Assembly (NCBI RefSeq): GCF_007279655.1 | Contig: NZ_QKWN01000006.1 | Span: 1-64,000 of the forward strand | DNA: 64,000 nucleotides | Origin: Robertkochia solimangrovi | GTDB lineage: Bacteria > Bacteroidota > Bacteroidia > Flavobacteriales > Flavobacteriaceae | Reading direction: 5' to 3' | Part shown: positions 8,596-17,320 of the stretch, piece after piece | Position numbering within the stretch: position 1 is the first letter of the stretch | How the letters are laid out: the number at the start of each line of letters is the position of its first letter | Notes under the pieces: model-generated | Database searches by the model: none | What the model was told of the DNA's origin: nothing | Seen by the model: the letters and a program-made list of their open reading frames with translations, nothing else | Position numbers and translations under genes: made by a program

Positions 8596-10413
8596 TTATT
8601 GTCCTTTACCTTCCATTTTGTCTTTAAGAGCCTGAAGCTGATCGTTAGCATCACCAAGAGTGGTTTTCTCTGCCTGAGTGCTTCTTTTAGCTGCGGCCTT
8701 AACATTCTTCTCTTCTTCTTCTTTGAAGATAGCGGTGTGAGAAGCTACAACTCTCTTGAATTCTTTATTGAATTCAATAATCTTAAAGTCAGCTGCTTCA
8801 CCTTTCTTCAATTTCTTACCGTCTTCTTTTTCAAGGTGACGTGAAGGAATGAATGCTACGATATCTTCGTTGAATTTAACAGTAGCACCTTTGTCTACGA
8901 TCTCATCGATCTCTGCATGGTGTACAGTTCCTTCAGCGAAATCTTCTTCATACTTATCCCAAGGATTCTCGGTAGTTTGCTTGTGTCCAAGGCTTAGTTT
9001 ACGTCCATCAACATCAAGTTCAAGAACTTCAACTTCCAACTTATCTCCAACGTTTACAAACTCAGATGGGTGCTTGATCTTCTTAGTCCATGAAAGGTCT
9101 GAGATATAGATCAGTCCGTCGATACCTTCTTCAAGTTCAACGAATACACCGAAGTTAGTAAAGTTACGAACGATACCTGTGTGCTTAGAACCTACTGGGT
9201 ACTTAGCTGTGATATCTGTCCATGGGTCTGGAGTAAGTTGTTTGATACCAAGTGACATCTTGCGCTCTTCACGATCAAGAGTAAGAACAACAGCTTCTAC
9301 TTCATCACCAACATTTACGAAATCCTGAGCAGATCTCAAGTGAGTTGACCATGACATTTCAGAAACGTGGATAAGTCCTTCAACACCTTCAGCAACCTCG
9401 ATAAATGCACCGTAATCTGCAATTACAACTACCTTACCTTTAACTTTATCACCAACTTTCACTTCATCACCAAGGGCTTCCCATGGATGCTTCTGAAGTT
9501 GCTTAAGTCCAAGCTGGATTCTCGATTTGTTATCATCGAAATCAAGGATAACAACGTTGAGTTTCTGATCAAGCTCAACAACTTCGTTAGGATGATTGAT
9601 ACGTGACCAAGAAAGGTCAGTGATATGGATAAGACCATCAACTCCACCAAGATCGATGAACACACCGTAAGAAGTGATGTTCTTAACAGTACCTTCAAGT
9701 ACCTGACCTTTTTCAAGCTGACCGATGATCTCTTTTTTCTGTTCTTCGATATCTGCTTCGATAAGAGCTTTGTGAGAAACAACAACGTTTTTGAATTCAT
9801 GGTTGATCTTAACAACTTTGAATTCCATTGTTTTACCAACGTAAGCATCGTAATCACGGATAGGCTTAACATCGATCTGAGAACCTGGCAAGAACGCCTC
9901 GATTCCGAATACATCAACGATCATACCTCCTTTAGTTCTGCACTTAACAAAACCGTTTACGATCTCTCCTTTATCGTGAGCAGCATTAACTCTATCCCAA
10001 GCCTTAATAGTTCTTGCCTTACGGTGAGATAATACCAATTGACCTGTTTTGTCTTCTCTAACGTCAATCAAAACTTCAACCTTATCTCCAACTTTTAAGT
10101 TCGGGTTGTAACGGAACTCATTTAAAGAGATAACCCCTTCAGATTTAGCGTTAATATCAATGATCGCTTCTCTGTCGGTAAGGTGAACTACAGTTCCCTC
10201 TACTACCTCTTCATCAGCAGTATCAACAAAATTCTCCTCTACAAGAGTTTCGAATTCCTTTAATTTAGCATCCTCTACCTGATCAATTCCTTCTTCGTAA
10301 TTGTGCCAGTTAAAGTTTTGAAGGAAATCTTCCTTAGATACCGCTTCTTTTTTCACATCCTGAGTTTTGGCCTCTTGTGCCTTAACTTCTTGTGTTTCTT
10401 TAGTTTCAGCCAT
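8596..10413 (-). CDS. rpsA: 30S ribosomal protein S1
   Basis: RNA-binding ribosomal protein that recruits mRNA to the 30S subunit. The 605-residue protein contains six S1 (OB-fold) repeats, with recognisable cores such as GTVKNITSYGVFIDLGGVDGL, GKVVVIADYGAFIEVAEG and GIVRNFTNFGVFVELEEG. An acidic, charged N-terminal extension of about 60 residues precedes the first repeat, as usual in Bacteroidota. The ATG follows a leader of about 115 nt from the promoter described at 10536-10567. In Bacteroidota S1 is important because most mRNAs lack strong Shine-Dalgarno sequences. Confidence 0.97.
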   Translation of the reverse strand: MAETKETQEVKAQEAKTQDVKKEAVSKEDFLQNFNWHNYEEGIDQVEDAKLKEFETLVEENFVDTADEEVVEGTVVHLTDREAIIDINAKSEGVISLNEFRYNPNLKVGDKVEVLIDVREDKTGQLVLSHRKARTIKAWDRVNAAHDKGEIVNGFVKCRTKGGMIVDVFGIEAFLPGSQIDVKPIRDYDAYVGKTMEFKVVKINHEFKNVVVSHKALIEADIEEQKKEIIGQLEKGQVLEGTVKNITSYGVFIDLGGVDGLIHITDLSWSRINHPNEVVELDQKLNVVILDFDDNKSRIQLGLKQLQKHPWEALGDEVKVGDKVKGKVVVIADYGAFIEVAEGVEGLIHVSEMSWSTHLRSAQDFVNVGDEVEAVVLTLDREERKMSLGIKQLTPDPWTDITAKYPVGSKHTGIVRNFTNFGVFVELEEGIDGLIYISDLSWTKKIKHPSEFVNVGDKLEVEVLELDVDGRKLSLGHKQTTENPWDKYEEDFAEGTVHHAEIDEIVDKGATVKFNEDIVAFIPSRHLEKEDGKKLKKGEAADFKIIEFNKEFKRVVASHTAIFKEEEEKNVKAAAKRSTQAEKTTLGDANDQLQALKDKMEGKGQ

Positions 10414-10535
10414 GTGCTGATTAAAATTTGTATTCTGTATCCGATCGGAAGGTAAACATCTCAGAAACAGAAGATTGTTAATTGAATGATTTTATCAAAA
10501 TCCCTTTTGCCTTCCGTATTTGTCAAAAAGGAGTG

Positions 10536-10567
10536 CAAAAATACAACTATATTATTTGATTAACAAA
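10536..10567 (-). promoter_or_regulatory. Canonical Bacteroidota promoter of rpsA
   Basis: On the minus strand TTTG (10567-10564), a 20-bp spacer and TATTTTTG (10543-10536) match the TTTG / TAnnTTTG consensus exactly. It would start transcription near 10529, leaving a leader of about 115 nt that could host S1 autoregulation; the latter is inference from the known behaviour of rpsA. Confidence 0.75.
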
Positions 10568-10608
10568 CGTTTAAAGAAAAATTAAACATAAGTTCGAATC
10601 CATAGGAT

Positions 10609-10680
10609 GAATTGAGAATTTACTGTTCATTACACCCGCCAAGTAACAACCTAACTCAAATGAATTGAGAATGAAGGATT
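10609..10680. repeat. Short GAATTGAGAAT-type intergenic repeat remnants
   Basis: GAATTGAGAATT at 10609-10620 and GAATTGAGAATG at 10662-10673 are single copies of the 7-mer family that forms tandem arrays at 22585-22624 and about 28318-28345. Confidence 0.4.
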
Positions 10681-10683
10681 AGT

Positions 10684-10816
10684 TTCACGAAGCCCGTGAA
10701 GTTAGCCTTTTAATCCAAATGCTAACAAACGAGGACTAAAGGCCCTAAATAGCGATGACACCCGACGCTGCCGAAGGCCAGAAGCCAGGATCGTCACTCC
10801 ATGATGCGCCAGCAGA
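10684..10816. repeat. Dispersed hairpin-containing intergenic repeat, copy 1
   Basis: A small hairpin (TTCACG-AAGCC-CGTGAA, 10684-10700) is followed by gttagccttt and a core at 10736-10800 (ctaaaggccctaaatagcg, then gacacccgacgctgccgaa). The same order of elements occurs at 59070-59190, and an inverted part at 58779-58925. The right end (ggagtgacgatcctgg and ctgctggcgcatcatgg on the minus strand) also recurs near 58820 and 58890. It fills most of the 429-bp gap between rpsA and cmk. Confidence 0.6.
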
Positions 10817-10842
10817 CGAAAGGTTTATATCTTTCAAAGGAA

Positions 10843-11541
10843 TTACTCCTCTATAATCCCCTTCACATAATTAAGAATTCTTTCAAACTGATCTTCCAGC
10901 CCTAAATGACTGTTATCGATTTCTATGGCATCGTCTGCTTTGACCAAAGGGGAATCTTTACGGGTAGAATCGAGATGATCTCTGGAATTCACATTTTCAA
11001 GGACCTCTTCATAGGAAACATCATCACCTCGTTCCAGAAGTTCTTTATACCTTCTGCCTGCCCTGGTTTCAGGGGAAGCCGTCATGAAGAGTTTCAGTTC
11101 CGCCTCGGGGAAAACCACAGTGCCGATATCCCTTCCATCCATTACGATCCCTTTCGACTGCCCCATCCGTTTCTGTTGTTCCACAAGCTTTTGACGAACT
11201 TCCGGAATCGCAGCCACGCGACTCACCTGATCAGCTACTTCCATGGTCCGTATAGCATGTTCGACATTTTCATCATTCAAATAGATGTCGGCATTACCGG
11301 TATCCTGATTCACACGAAACTCCAGTGCGATCTCTGGCAGTGCCTTTATCAGGGAGATTAAATCAGCTGCTTCTCCGGTTGTACTGACAAATCCTTTGCG
11401 GATACCATACAGGGTTACCGCCCTGTACATGGCACCTGTATCAACATACACGTATCCAAGTGCTTTTGCCAGTCTTTTTGCGATCGTACTCTTCCCGGTA
11501 GATGAAAACCCATCGATAGCGATAATGATCTTTTTCTTCAT
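10843..11541 (-). CDS. cmk: Cytidylate kinase
   Basis: Cytoplasmic nucleotide kinase that phosphorylates CMP and dCMP with ATP, needed for CTP and dCTP supply. The 232-residue protein has a P-loop at the N-terminus (IDGFSSTGKSTIAKRLA), the VDTGAMYRAVT motif of the CMP kinase fold, and DGRDIGTVVFPEA further on. I chose the ATG at 11541 (MKKKIIIAIDG), which leaves 1 bp after the lon stop; an in-frame start six codons upstream would overlap lon. The near-zero spacing indicates co-transcription after lon. Confidence 0.95.
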   Translation of the reverse strand: MKKKIIIAIDGFSSTGKSTIAKRLAKALGYVYVDTGAMYRAVTLYGIRKGFVSTTGEAADLISLIKALPEIALEFRVNQDTGNADIYLNDENVEHAIRTMEVADQVSRVAAIPEVRQKLVEQQKRMGQSKGIVMDGRDIGTVVFPEAELKLFMTASPETRAGRRYKELLERGDDVSYEEVLENVNSRDHLDSTRKDSPLVKADDAIEIDNSHLGLEDQFERILNYVKGIIEE

Positions 11542-11542
11542 T

Positions 11543-13990
11543 TTAAAGAGACTTGGCATTTTTCACTTTCTGATCAGTGATGGCGATATCGATCACCTCA
11601 CTCATCTCCGTTACATAATGAAAGGTCAGTCCTTTTAAATAATCTTCTTTGATCTCTTCGATATCTCTGCGGTTTTCTTCACAAAGTATGATCTCTTTGA
11701 TCCGTGCACGTTTAGCAGCCAGAATCTTCTCCTTGATCCCACCTACCGGTAAAACTTTACCGCGGAGTGTAATCTCTCCGGTCATGGCAAGGCTCTTTTT
11801 CACCTTCCTCTGGGTGAAAAGTGATACCAGTGAAGTCAACATCGTTATACCCGCACTTGGACCATCTTTTGGAGTTGCTCCTTCAGGTACGTGAATATGT
11901 ACATTATATTTATCGAAAACTTCCGGATTAAGACCTAGTTGCTCGGCGTTGGATTTAATGTATTCCATGGCAATAGTAGCTGATTCCTTCATTACCTTCC
12001 CAAGATTACCGGTAATGGTAAGTCCGCCTTTACCTTTTGAGAGGATGGACTCAATGAAAAGAATATCTCCGCCCACACTGGTCCATGCCAGTCCGGTCAC
12101 AACTCCTGCCACTTCATTATTTTCATATTTATCGCGCTCAAGTCTTGCTGGCCCCAGGATCTTTTCAACATCTTCTGCGGTGACCTTAACATGGTACTCT
12201 TCTTCCATCGCGATGGATTTTGCAGCATAACGCACCATTTTAGCGATCTGCTTCTCAAGTCCTCTCACTCCAGACTCACGGGTATATCCTTCTACGATTT
12301 TTTCGAGTTCCTTTTTACCGATCTTAAGATCATTTTTGGTAAGCCCATGTTCTTCGAGTTGTTTCGGTAACAAATGTCTTTTAGCGATCTCAACTTTCTC
12401 CTCAATCGTATACCCCGTTACATTGATAATCTCCATACGGTCACGAAGAGCAGGTTGAATTGTACTCAGATTATTTGCGGTAGCGATGAACATCACTTTA
12501 GACAGGTCGTATCCCATTTCAAGGAAATTGTCATGGAATTCGCTATTCTGCTCCGGATCCAATACTTCAAGCATCGCAGAGGAAGGATCCCCTGTATGGC
12601 TTGCAGATAATTTATCGATCTCATCCAGGATAAATACAGGATTCGAGGTCCCTGCCTTTTTAATCGACTGAATAATTCGTCCGGGCATAGCACCTATATA
12701 GGTTTTACGGTGTCCTCGTATCTCCGCTTCATCCCGTAAACCACCTAACGACATACGTACATATTCTCTCCCTAAGGCTTCCGCAACTGATTTACCAAGC
12801 GAAGTCTTACCCACACCCGGAGGACCATACAGACAGAGAATCGGTGATTTCATATCATTTCTAAGCTTAAGAACTGCGAGATATTCGATGATCCTGCGTT
12901 TCACATCCTCCAAACCGTAATGATCGCGATCCAGAATCCGTTCCGCCTGCTTAAGATCGAACTTATCTTCTGAGTATTCATTCCAGGGTAACTCCAAAAA
13001 GAGATCCAGATAATTACGCTGAATCGAATATTCAGCCACCTGAGGATTCATACGCTGAAGTTTCACAAGTTCCTTATCGAAATGCTCTTTAACCTTTTCA
13101 CTCCATTTTTTCGATTTGGAACGTTCACGCATTTCTTCCACTTCTTCTTCAGAAGTACCTCCACCCAGTTCTTCCTGGATCGTTTTCATCTGTTGATGCA
13201 GAAAATATTCACGCTGTTGCTGATCCAGATCAGATCGCACTTTTGATTGAATATCATTTTTCAATGCAAGCTTCTGAAACTCGACATTCATATATTTTAA
13301 CGTAGCCAATGCACGTTCCTGAAGATCGCTGTTCTCTAGAAGCTCCTGTTTTTCAGCAACCTCAAGGTTCATATTTGAGGAGATGAAATTGATCAGGAAC
13401 GATGAACTTTCTATGTTCTTGATCGCAAACGATGCTTCCGATGGAATATTCGGACTGTCCTTAATGATCTGTAATGCCAGCTCCTTAATCGAATCAATAA
13501 TTGTATCGAATTCTTCATTGGTTTCCGGCTTCACTTCAGGTAAAGCACTGATCTTTGCGGTAAAATAAGGTTCACTGGATACGATGTCATCGATCGCAAA
13601 ACGTTTTTTACCTTGAATGATCACGGTGGTATTTCCGTCAGGCATCTTTAAGACTCTTAAGATGCGAGCTACAGTACCCACTTTATTCAAATCCTTTGCT
13701 TCAGGATCTTCGATATTCTCATCCTTCTGAGCCACCACACCGATCACCTTGTTACCATTGGTAGCATCCTGAATCAGTTTAATGGATTTATCCCTGCCTG
13801 CAGTAATCGGAATTACAACACCGGGAAATAATACCGTATTTCGAAGGGGTAAAATAGGTAGTGTCTCAGGCAATACCTCATTGTTGATCTCCTCTTCATC
13901 CTCAGGGGTCATAAGGGGGATCAGTTCCGCATCTTCATCAAAATTCTGCAGTGACAAACTGTCAATATTTAAAAACTTAGAGTTGCTCAT
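11543..13990 (-). CDS. lon: ATP-dependent protease La (Lon)
   Basis: Hexameric AAA+ protease that degrades misfolded and regulatory proteins. The 815-residue protein has the N-terminal LON substrate-binding domain (about 40-245, [16 protein letters not shown]), a coiled linker, the AAA+ module with Walker [10 protein letters not shown] at about 393-401 and Walker [11 protein letters not shown], and the C-terminal Ser-Lys protease domain with [10 protein letters not shown] (catalytic serine near 709) and the GGIKEK lysine near 752. The length is typical for LonA. A long leader of about 220 nt with a 19-bp palindrome just before the start codon suggests control at that point. Confidence 0.97.
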   Translation of the reverse strand: MSNSKFLNIDSLSLQNFDEDAELIPLMTPEDEEEINNEVLPETLPILPLRNTVLFPGVVIPITAGRDKSIKLIQDATNGNKVIGVVAQKDENIEDPEAKDLNKVGTVARILRVLKMPDGNTTVIIQGKKRFAIDDIVSSEPYFTAKISALPEVKPETNEEFDTIIDSIKELALQIIKDSPNIPSEASFAIKNIESSSFLINFISSNMNLEVAEKQELLENSDLQERALATLKYMNVEFQKLALKNDIQSKVRSDLDQQQREYFLHQQMKTIQEELGGGTSEEEVEEMRERSKSKKWSEKVKEHFDKELVKLQRMNPQVAEYSIQRNYLDLFLELPWNEYSEDKFDLKQAERILDRDHYGLEDVKRRIIEYLAVLKLRNDMKSPILCLYGPPGVGKTSLGKSVAEALGREYVRMSLGGLRDEAEIRGHRKTYIGAMPGRIIQSIKKAGTSNPVFILDEIDKLSASHTGDPSSAMLEVLDPEQNSEFHDNFLEMGYDLSKVMFIATANNLSTIQPALRDRMEIINVTGYTIEEKVEIAKRHLLPKQLEEHGLTKNDLKIGKKELEKIVEGYTRESGVRGLEKQIAKMVRYAAKSIAMEEEYHVKVTAEDVEKILGPARLERDKYENNEVAGVVTGLAWTSVGGDILFIESILSKGKGGLTITGNLGKVMKESATIAMEYIKSNAEQLGLNPEVFDKYNVHIHVPEGATPKDGPSAGITMLTSLVSLFTQRKVKKSLAMTGEITLRGKVLPVGGIKEKILAAKRARIKEIILCEENRRDIEEIKEDYLKGLTFHYVTEMSEVIDIAITDQKVKNAKSL

Positions 13991-14004
13991 ATTTTAATTT
14001 AGGT

Positions 14005-14023
14005 CATTCTGTCAGACAGAATG
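14005..14023. promoter_or_regulatory. Perfect 19-bp palindrome next to the lon start codon
   Basis: CATTCTGTCAGACAGAATG is a perfect inverted repeat around one central base, ending 15 bp from the lon ATG. It could be a repressor operator or, in RNA, an 8-bp hairpin with a 3-nt loop close to the ribosome-binding region. Function is inferred from position and symmetry. Confidence 0.5.
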
Positions 14024-14215
14024 GTGTACTTCATTCAGTTTCTATTCATCCTGATCGCCTGATATAACACAGATTACCTTCAACCTGTATCGTTATGTCG
14101 CAGCGATCATTTTCTTTAGACAATACTCATGCCAATAATTAAACCGACCTGACCAATCTTATCTACGAAAGTCAAAAAATATGCCGTAAACCCATATTCG
14201 TTATGGGGAAACAGA

Positions 14216-14247
14216 CAAAGGTATTAACTTTAGGTGTTAGATTGCAA
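14216..14247 (-). promoter_or_regulatory. Candidate lon-cmk promoter
   Basis: On the minus strand TTG (14247-14245), a 21-bp spacer and TACCTTTG (14223-14216) fit the Bacteroidota promoter. The implied leader to the lon ATG is about 220 nt and contains the 19-bp palindrome. The rest of the 322-bp gap to the sigma factor gene shows nothing else recognisable. Confidence 0.5.
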
Positions 14248-14312
14248 TAACTTTTTTTTCAAAAACTGTAACATTTCAGTTTCGCTTTCATCTTTATATA
14301 AAGAACAACTTT

Positions 14313-14870
14313 TTGAGCCAGATTGTTAAAAATACTGATGATGTATTGGAACGATGCCTTAAAGGCGATTCCAGGGCCCAGATGGAGCTTTACAACAGTT
14401 ATTACCATGCCATGTACAATACTGCGGTAAGAATTGTAAAGGATCCTTATGAAGCCGAGGATGTAATGCAGGAGTCTTTTCTAAACGCGTTTGACAAGCT
14501 GCATACGTTTCGAGGAGAAGTTGCTTTTGGCGCCTGGTTAAAACGCATCGTCATCAACAACAGCATCCAGCATTACAGAAAAAAACAATCAGAAAATGAA
14601 ATACCAATAGACAATGTATTGTACAGGGTTGAAGACAATGACGGTATTGATCCTGATTATGAGTTTACAAACATTAAGGCTCAAAAAGTGTTGCAAACCA
14701 TGAAAATGCTGAAGGAAAATTACCGGCTTGCTTTAACCCTTCATCTTATCGAAGGTTACGACTATGATGAAATGAGTGAGATCCTGCAGATCAGTTATGC
14801 CAATTGCAGGACCACTGTATCAAGGGCAAAGGAAAGCCTGAGACAAATACTGGCAACTCAATGTATCTAA
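14313..14870 (+). CDS. ECF-type RNA polymerase sigma factor
   Basis: Sigma-70 family factor of 185 residues with regions 2 and 4 only. Region 2 includes MYNTAVRIVKDPYEAEDVMQ and ESFLNAFDKL (-10 recognition); region 4 includes LTLHLIEGYDYDEMSEIL and the recognition helix ISYANCRTTVSRAKESL. The start is TTG at 14313, since the next in-frame ATG (residue 24) would cut into region 2. It is followed after 10 bp by a membrane protein that is probably its anti-sigma factor and by two exported proteins that may be its targets. This layout is common in Bacteroidota and suggests an envelope-stress circuit. Confidence 0.88.
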   Translation: MSQIVKNTDDVLERCLKGDSRAQMELYNSYYHAMYNTAVRIVKDPYEAEDVMQESFLNAFDKLHTFRGEVAFGAWLKRIVINNSIQHYRKKQSENEIPIDNVLYRVEDNDGIDPDYEFTNIKAQKVLQTMKMLKENYRLALTLHLIEGYDYDEMSEILQISYANCRTTVSRAKESLRQILATQCI

Positions 14871-14880
14871 AAATGACACC

Positions 14881-15444
14881 ATGAGTACGAAAAAGGATAA
14901 TTTGGAAACACTATTCAGTGAACTTCACGGAAGCTTCGATCTGGAAACACCTCAAGAAGGGCATCAGGAACGTTTTCTCGAAAAACTAAATCGTCATAAC
15001 CATGCCGATAAAGTTGAAAACTCCCCCAAACCCCGACGCTTTAACTTGGTGCTACTTTCGGTAGCAGCATCACTGGCACTGATCCTGTCCATAGGATATG
15101 GCATCTTCAGTAAGCATGATAATGATTCCGGAAAAAGTCTTGAAGTCCAAAAAACTGAGTTCTACTTCGCCTCCCTGCTACAGGAAGAGATGGAAAAGAT
15201 TCAGGCAGAAGCAAGTCCGGAAACCAAAAATATTATCGATGATGCTATGGCCCAAATGGATAAGCTGGAACTGGATTATTCCAAACTGGAATCCGAACTC
15301 AAAAACTCTGGAAACAGCAAGCCCATTTTACATGCTATGATCACCAATTTTCAAACTAGAATCAACCTCCTCCAGGATGTACTGGAACAAATCGAAGAAA
15401 TTAAAAAATTAAAAAACGAAGAAAATGAAACGCATATTATCTAA
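14881..15444 (+). CDS. Putative anti-sigma factor, single-pass membrane protein
   Basis: Protein of 187 residues with a polar N-terminal part (about 1-50, acidic and His/Lys-rich), one transmembrane helix at about 58-77 (LVLLSVAASLALILSIGYGI) and a periplasmic, helical, Glu/Lys-rich C-terminal part with coiled-coil character (about 95-187). Sequence motifs of known anti-sigma domains are not evident. The assignment rests on position directly after an ECF sigma gene and on topology. Its last 20 bp overlap the next gene, implying coupled translation. Confidence 0.65.
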   Translation: MSTKKDNLETLFSELHGSFDLETPQEGHQERFLEKLNRHNHADKVENSPKPRRFNLVLLSVAASLALILSIGYGIFSKHDNDSGKSLEVQKTEFYFASLLQEEMEKIQAEASPETKNIIDDAMAQMDKLELDYSKLESELKNSGNSKPILHAMITNFQTRINLLQDVLEQIEEIKKLKNEENETHII

Positions 15445-16504
15445 AATTACGCTATTGATCTTACTTTCACCGTTGCTTTGTCTGGCAGGATCTCCAGGAT
15501 GGACTGGCAAGTATACCAAGGAGAAAAAGATCAACAAGGAATTCACAGTAAGTCCTGATGCCCTGTTAAAGATCGATAACAGCTACGGCAATTTATATAT
15601 CACTTCCTGGAACGAAAACAGAACCGTGATCGAAGTGCATATCAAAACCAATAGCAATAGCGAAGACAAGGCTCAGAAGAAACTCGATCAGATCACCGTT
15701 GAATTCGATGCTAATTCTGGAATGGTCTCCGCAAAGACTATCTTTGAAAAAAGCAGCTGGGGATGGAACTGGGGAAATAATAATAACGTGAGTATGGAGA
15801 TCAATTACACGGTTAAAGTACCGGTAGGCAATCACGTTGACCTTAGTAACGATTACGGTAGTATCAATCTTGATCGTCTTGACGGGAATGCAGAGATCAG
15901 TTGTGATTACGGAAGAATCGATATCGGGTACCTGAACGGAAACAGCAACCGATTAAGCTTCGACTACACCTCTAAATCTGAGATCGAATATGTAAAGAAT
16001 GCCAGAATCAGTGCCGATTATTCAGGGTACACCATCGCAAAAGCAGGAAATCTTGAGATCAGTGCCGATTATACAAATTCAACAATTGAAGAAGCCGCCA
16101 ATGTGGAATACTCCTGCGATTACGGAAGCTTCAAGATCGACAAGGCAGGCAACGTAAAAGGTAGTGGTGATTATGTGACTATTAGGTTAGGTGAGATTCA
16201 CGGTAATGTAGAATTGAGTTCAGATTATGGTTCCATCAGAATTGACGAACTCGCAGCCGATGCAGGAAATGTTGCCATAAGCAGTGATTACACAGGAATT
16301 AAAATCGGTTATAACAGCGGATATCACTTTGATTTCGAAATTAAAATGGAATACGCAGGATTAGGTGGAGGTGAGAACTTCCAGTATAATATCAAACGAG
16401 AAAGGTCTACCGAAAAATACTATACCGGATATCATGGAAGTACCGGAAAGAACAAGCTGGCCATCTCTACCGATTACGGAAGCGTACAATTCAATCAAAA
16501 ATAA
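15425..16504 (+). CDS. Exported DUF4097-type beta-repeat protein
   Basis: Protein of 359 residues with a signal peptide (about 1-22, ending CLAG). The body is a chain of short strands with a recurring pattern of the form SxDYGSIxIDxxxGN, seen at least eight times (SNDYGSINLD, SCDYGRIDIG, SSDYGSIRID, STDYGSVQFN), consistent with a right-handed beta-helix of the DUF4097 group. Such proteins are exported and of unknown function. It overlaps the putative anti-sigma gene and lies 23 bp upstream of a second exported repeat protein. Confidence 0.75.
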   Translation: MKRILSKITLLILLSPLLCLAGSPGWTGKYTKEKKINKEFTVSPDALLKIDNSYGNLYITSWNENRTVIEVHIKTNSNSEDKAQKKLDQITVEFDANSGMVSAKTIFEKSSWGWNWGNNNNVSMEINYTVKVPVGNHVDLSNDYGSINLDRLDGNAEISCDYGRIDIGYLNGNSNRLSFDYTSKSEIEYVKNARISADYSGYTIAKAGNLEISADYTNSTIEEAANVEYSCDYGSFKIDKAGNVKGSGDYVTIRLGEIHGNVELSSDYGSIRIDELAADAGNVAISSDYTGIKIGYNSGYHFDFEIKMEYAGLGGGENFQYNIKRERSTEKYYTGYHGSTGKNKLAISTDYGSVQFNQK

Positions 16505-16527
16505 ATCAATTATCAAAAACCACAGTT

Positions 16528-17262
16528 ATGAAATCATTTCTAGTAATTATTACCGCCCTTCTAAGCCTGCAAGTTACAAACGCTCAATGGTGGGGCAGTA
16601 GTGAAAAAGTAAAGGGAAATGGCAATGTGATCACTGCCGATCGGGTAACCGAAGATTATGACGGAGTAAGCGTAGCCGGATCCTTTGATGTGGAACTCGT
16701 AGCCGGGTCAGAAGGAAAGTTAACTATTAAAGCCGAGGAAAACCTGATTCCGCATCTCGAAACAGAAGTGGTGGGTGGTATCCTGAAGATCAATCCTGAA
16801 AAAGGTTACAACCTGGTTCCCAGCCGTGGAAATAAGATCTTCATCACCGTTCCGGTTGAGGAGATCTCTAAAGTAAGCCTTGCAGGATCCGGAGATGTCG
16901 TTTCAAAAACGACCCTTAAATCTAAGAATCTTAAGGCATCTCTTGCAGGATCCGGAGATATCAAATTGATGTTGGACGCAACTAATGTTGAAGGCAGTAT
17001 CGCAGGTTCAGGAGATATTCAACTGGAAGGTACTACAACAAATTTCGAATGCTCAATCGCAGGTTCAGGAGACGTAGATGCTTATGGACTGAAAGCTGAG
17101 AATGTAGAAGTTTCCATCGCCGGATCAGGAAATGCCAAGGTGTATTGCGACGGAAATCTCAAAGCAAGCCTCGTTGGATCAGGTGATCTTATCTACAAAG
17201 GAAATCCTAAGAAAGAAGACAGTAAAGCACTTGGATCCGGAGATATCAGAAAGGCCGGATAA
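16528..17262 (+). CDS. Exported DUF2807 (head GIN domain) protein
   Basis: Protein of 244 residues with a signal peptide (about 1-19, ending TNAQ) and a DUF2807 beta-helix at about 40-230. The repeated SIAGSGDI/SLAGSGDV word marks successive coils and appears at least six times. An early GSFDVELVAGSEG stretch is also typical. DUF2807 proteins are widespread surface or periplasmic proteins in Bacteroidota with no known activity. It is the last gene of the sigma factor operon and ends just before a strong terminator. Confidence 0.85.
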   Translation: MKSFLVIITALLSLQVTNAQWWGSSEKVKGNGNVITADRVTEDYDGVSVAGSFDVELVAGSEGKLTIKAEENLIPHLETEVVGGILKINPEKGYNLVPSRGNKIFITVPVEEISKVSLAGSGDVVSKTTLKSKNLKASLAGSGDIKLMLDATNVEGSIAGSGDIQLEGTTTNFECSIAGSGDVDAYGLKAENVEVSIAGSGNAKVYCDGNLKASLVGSGDLIYKGNPKKEDSKALGSGDIRKAG

Positions 17263-17281
17263 TCAATATATTTCTATAGAA

Positions 17282-17318
17282 AAAGAGGCTGATTCCACAG
17301 GAATCAGCCTCTTTGCTT
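17282..17318. terminator. Strong bidirectional terminator
   Basis: A perfect 15-bp stem (AAAGAGGCTGATTCC with GGAATCAGCCTCTTT, loop ACA) is flanked by A-rich and T-rich runs, between the converging DUF2807 and prolyl oligopeptidase genes. Confidence 0.92.
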
Positions 17319-17320
17319 TT

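Noticed and set aside
9459-9917. Long frame within rpsA on the same strand in another phase
   Set aside because: Its composition is that of a shifted S1 repeat and it has no independent signals; rpsA is unambiguous.
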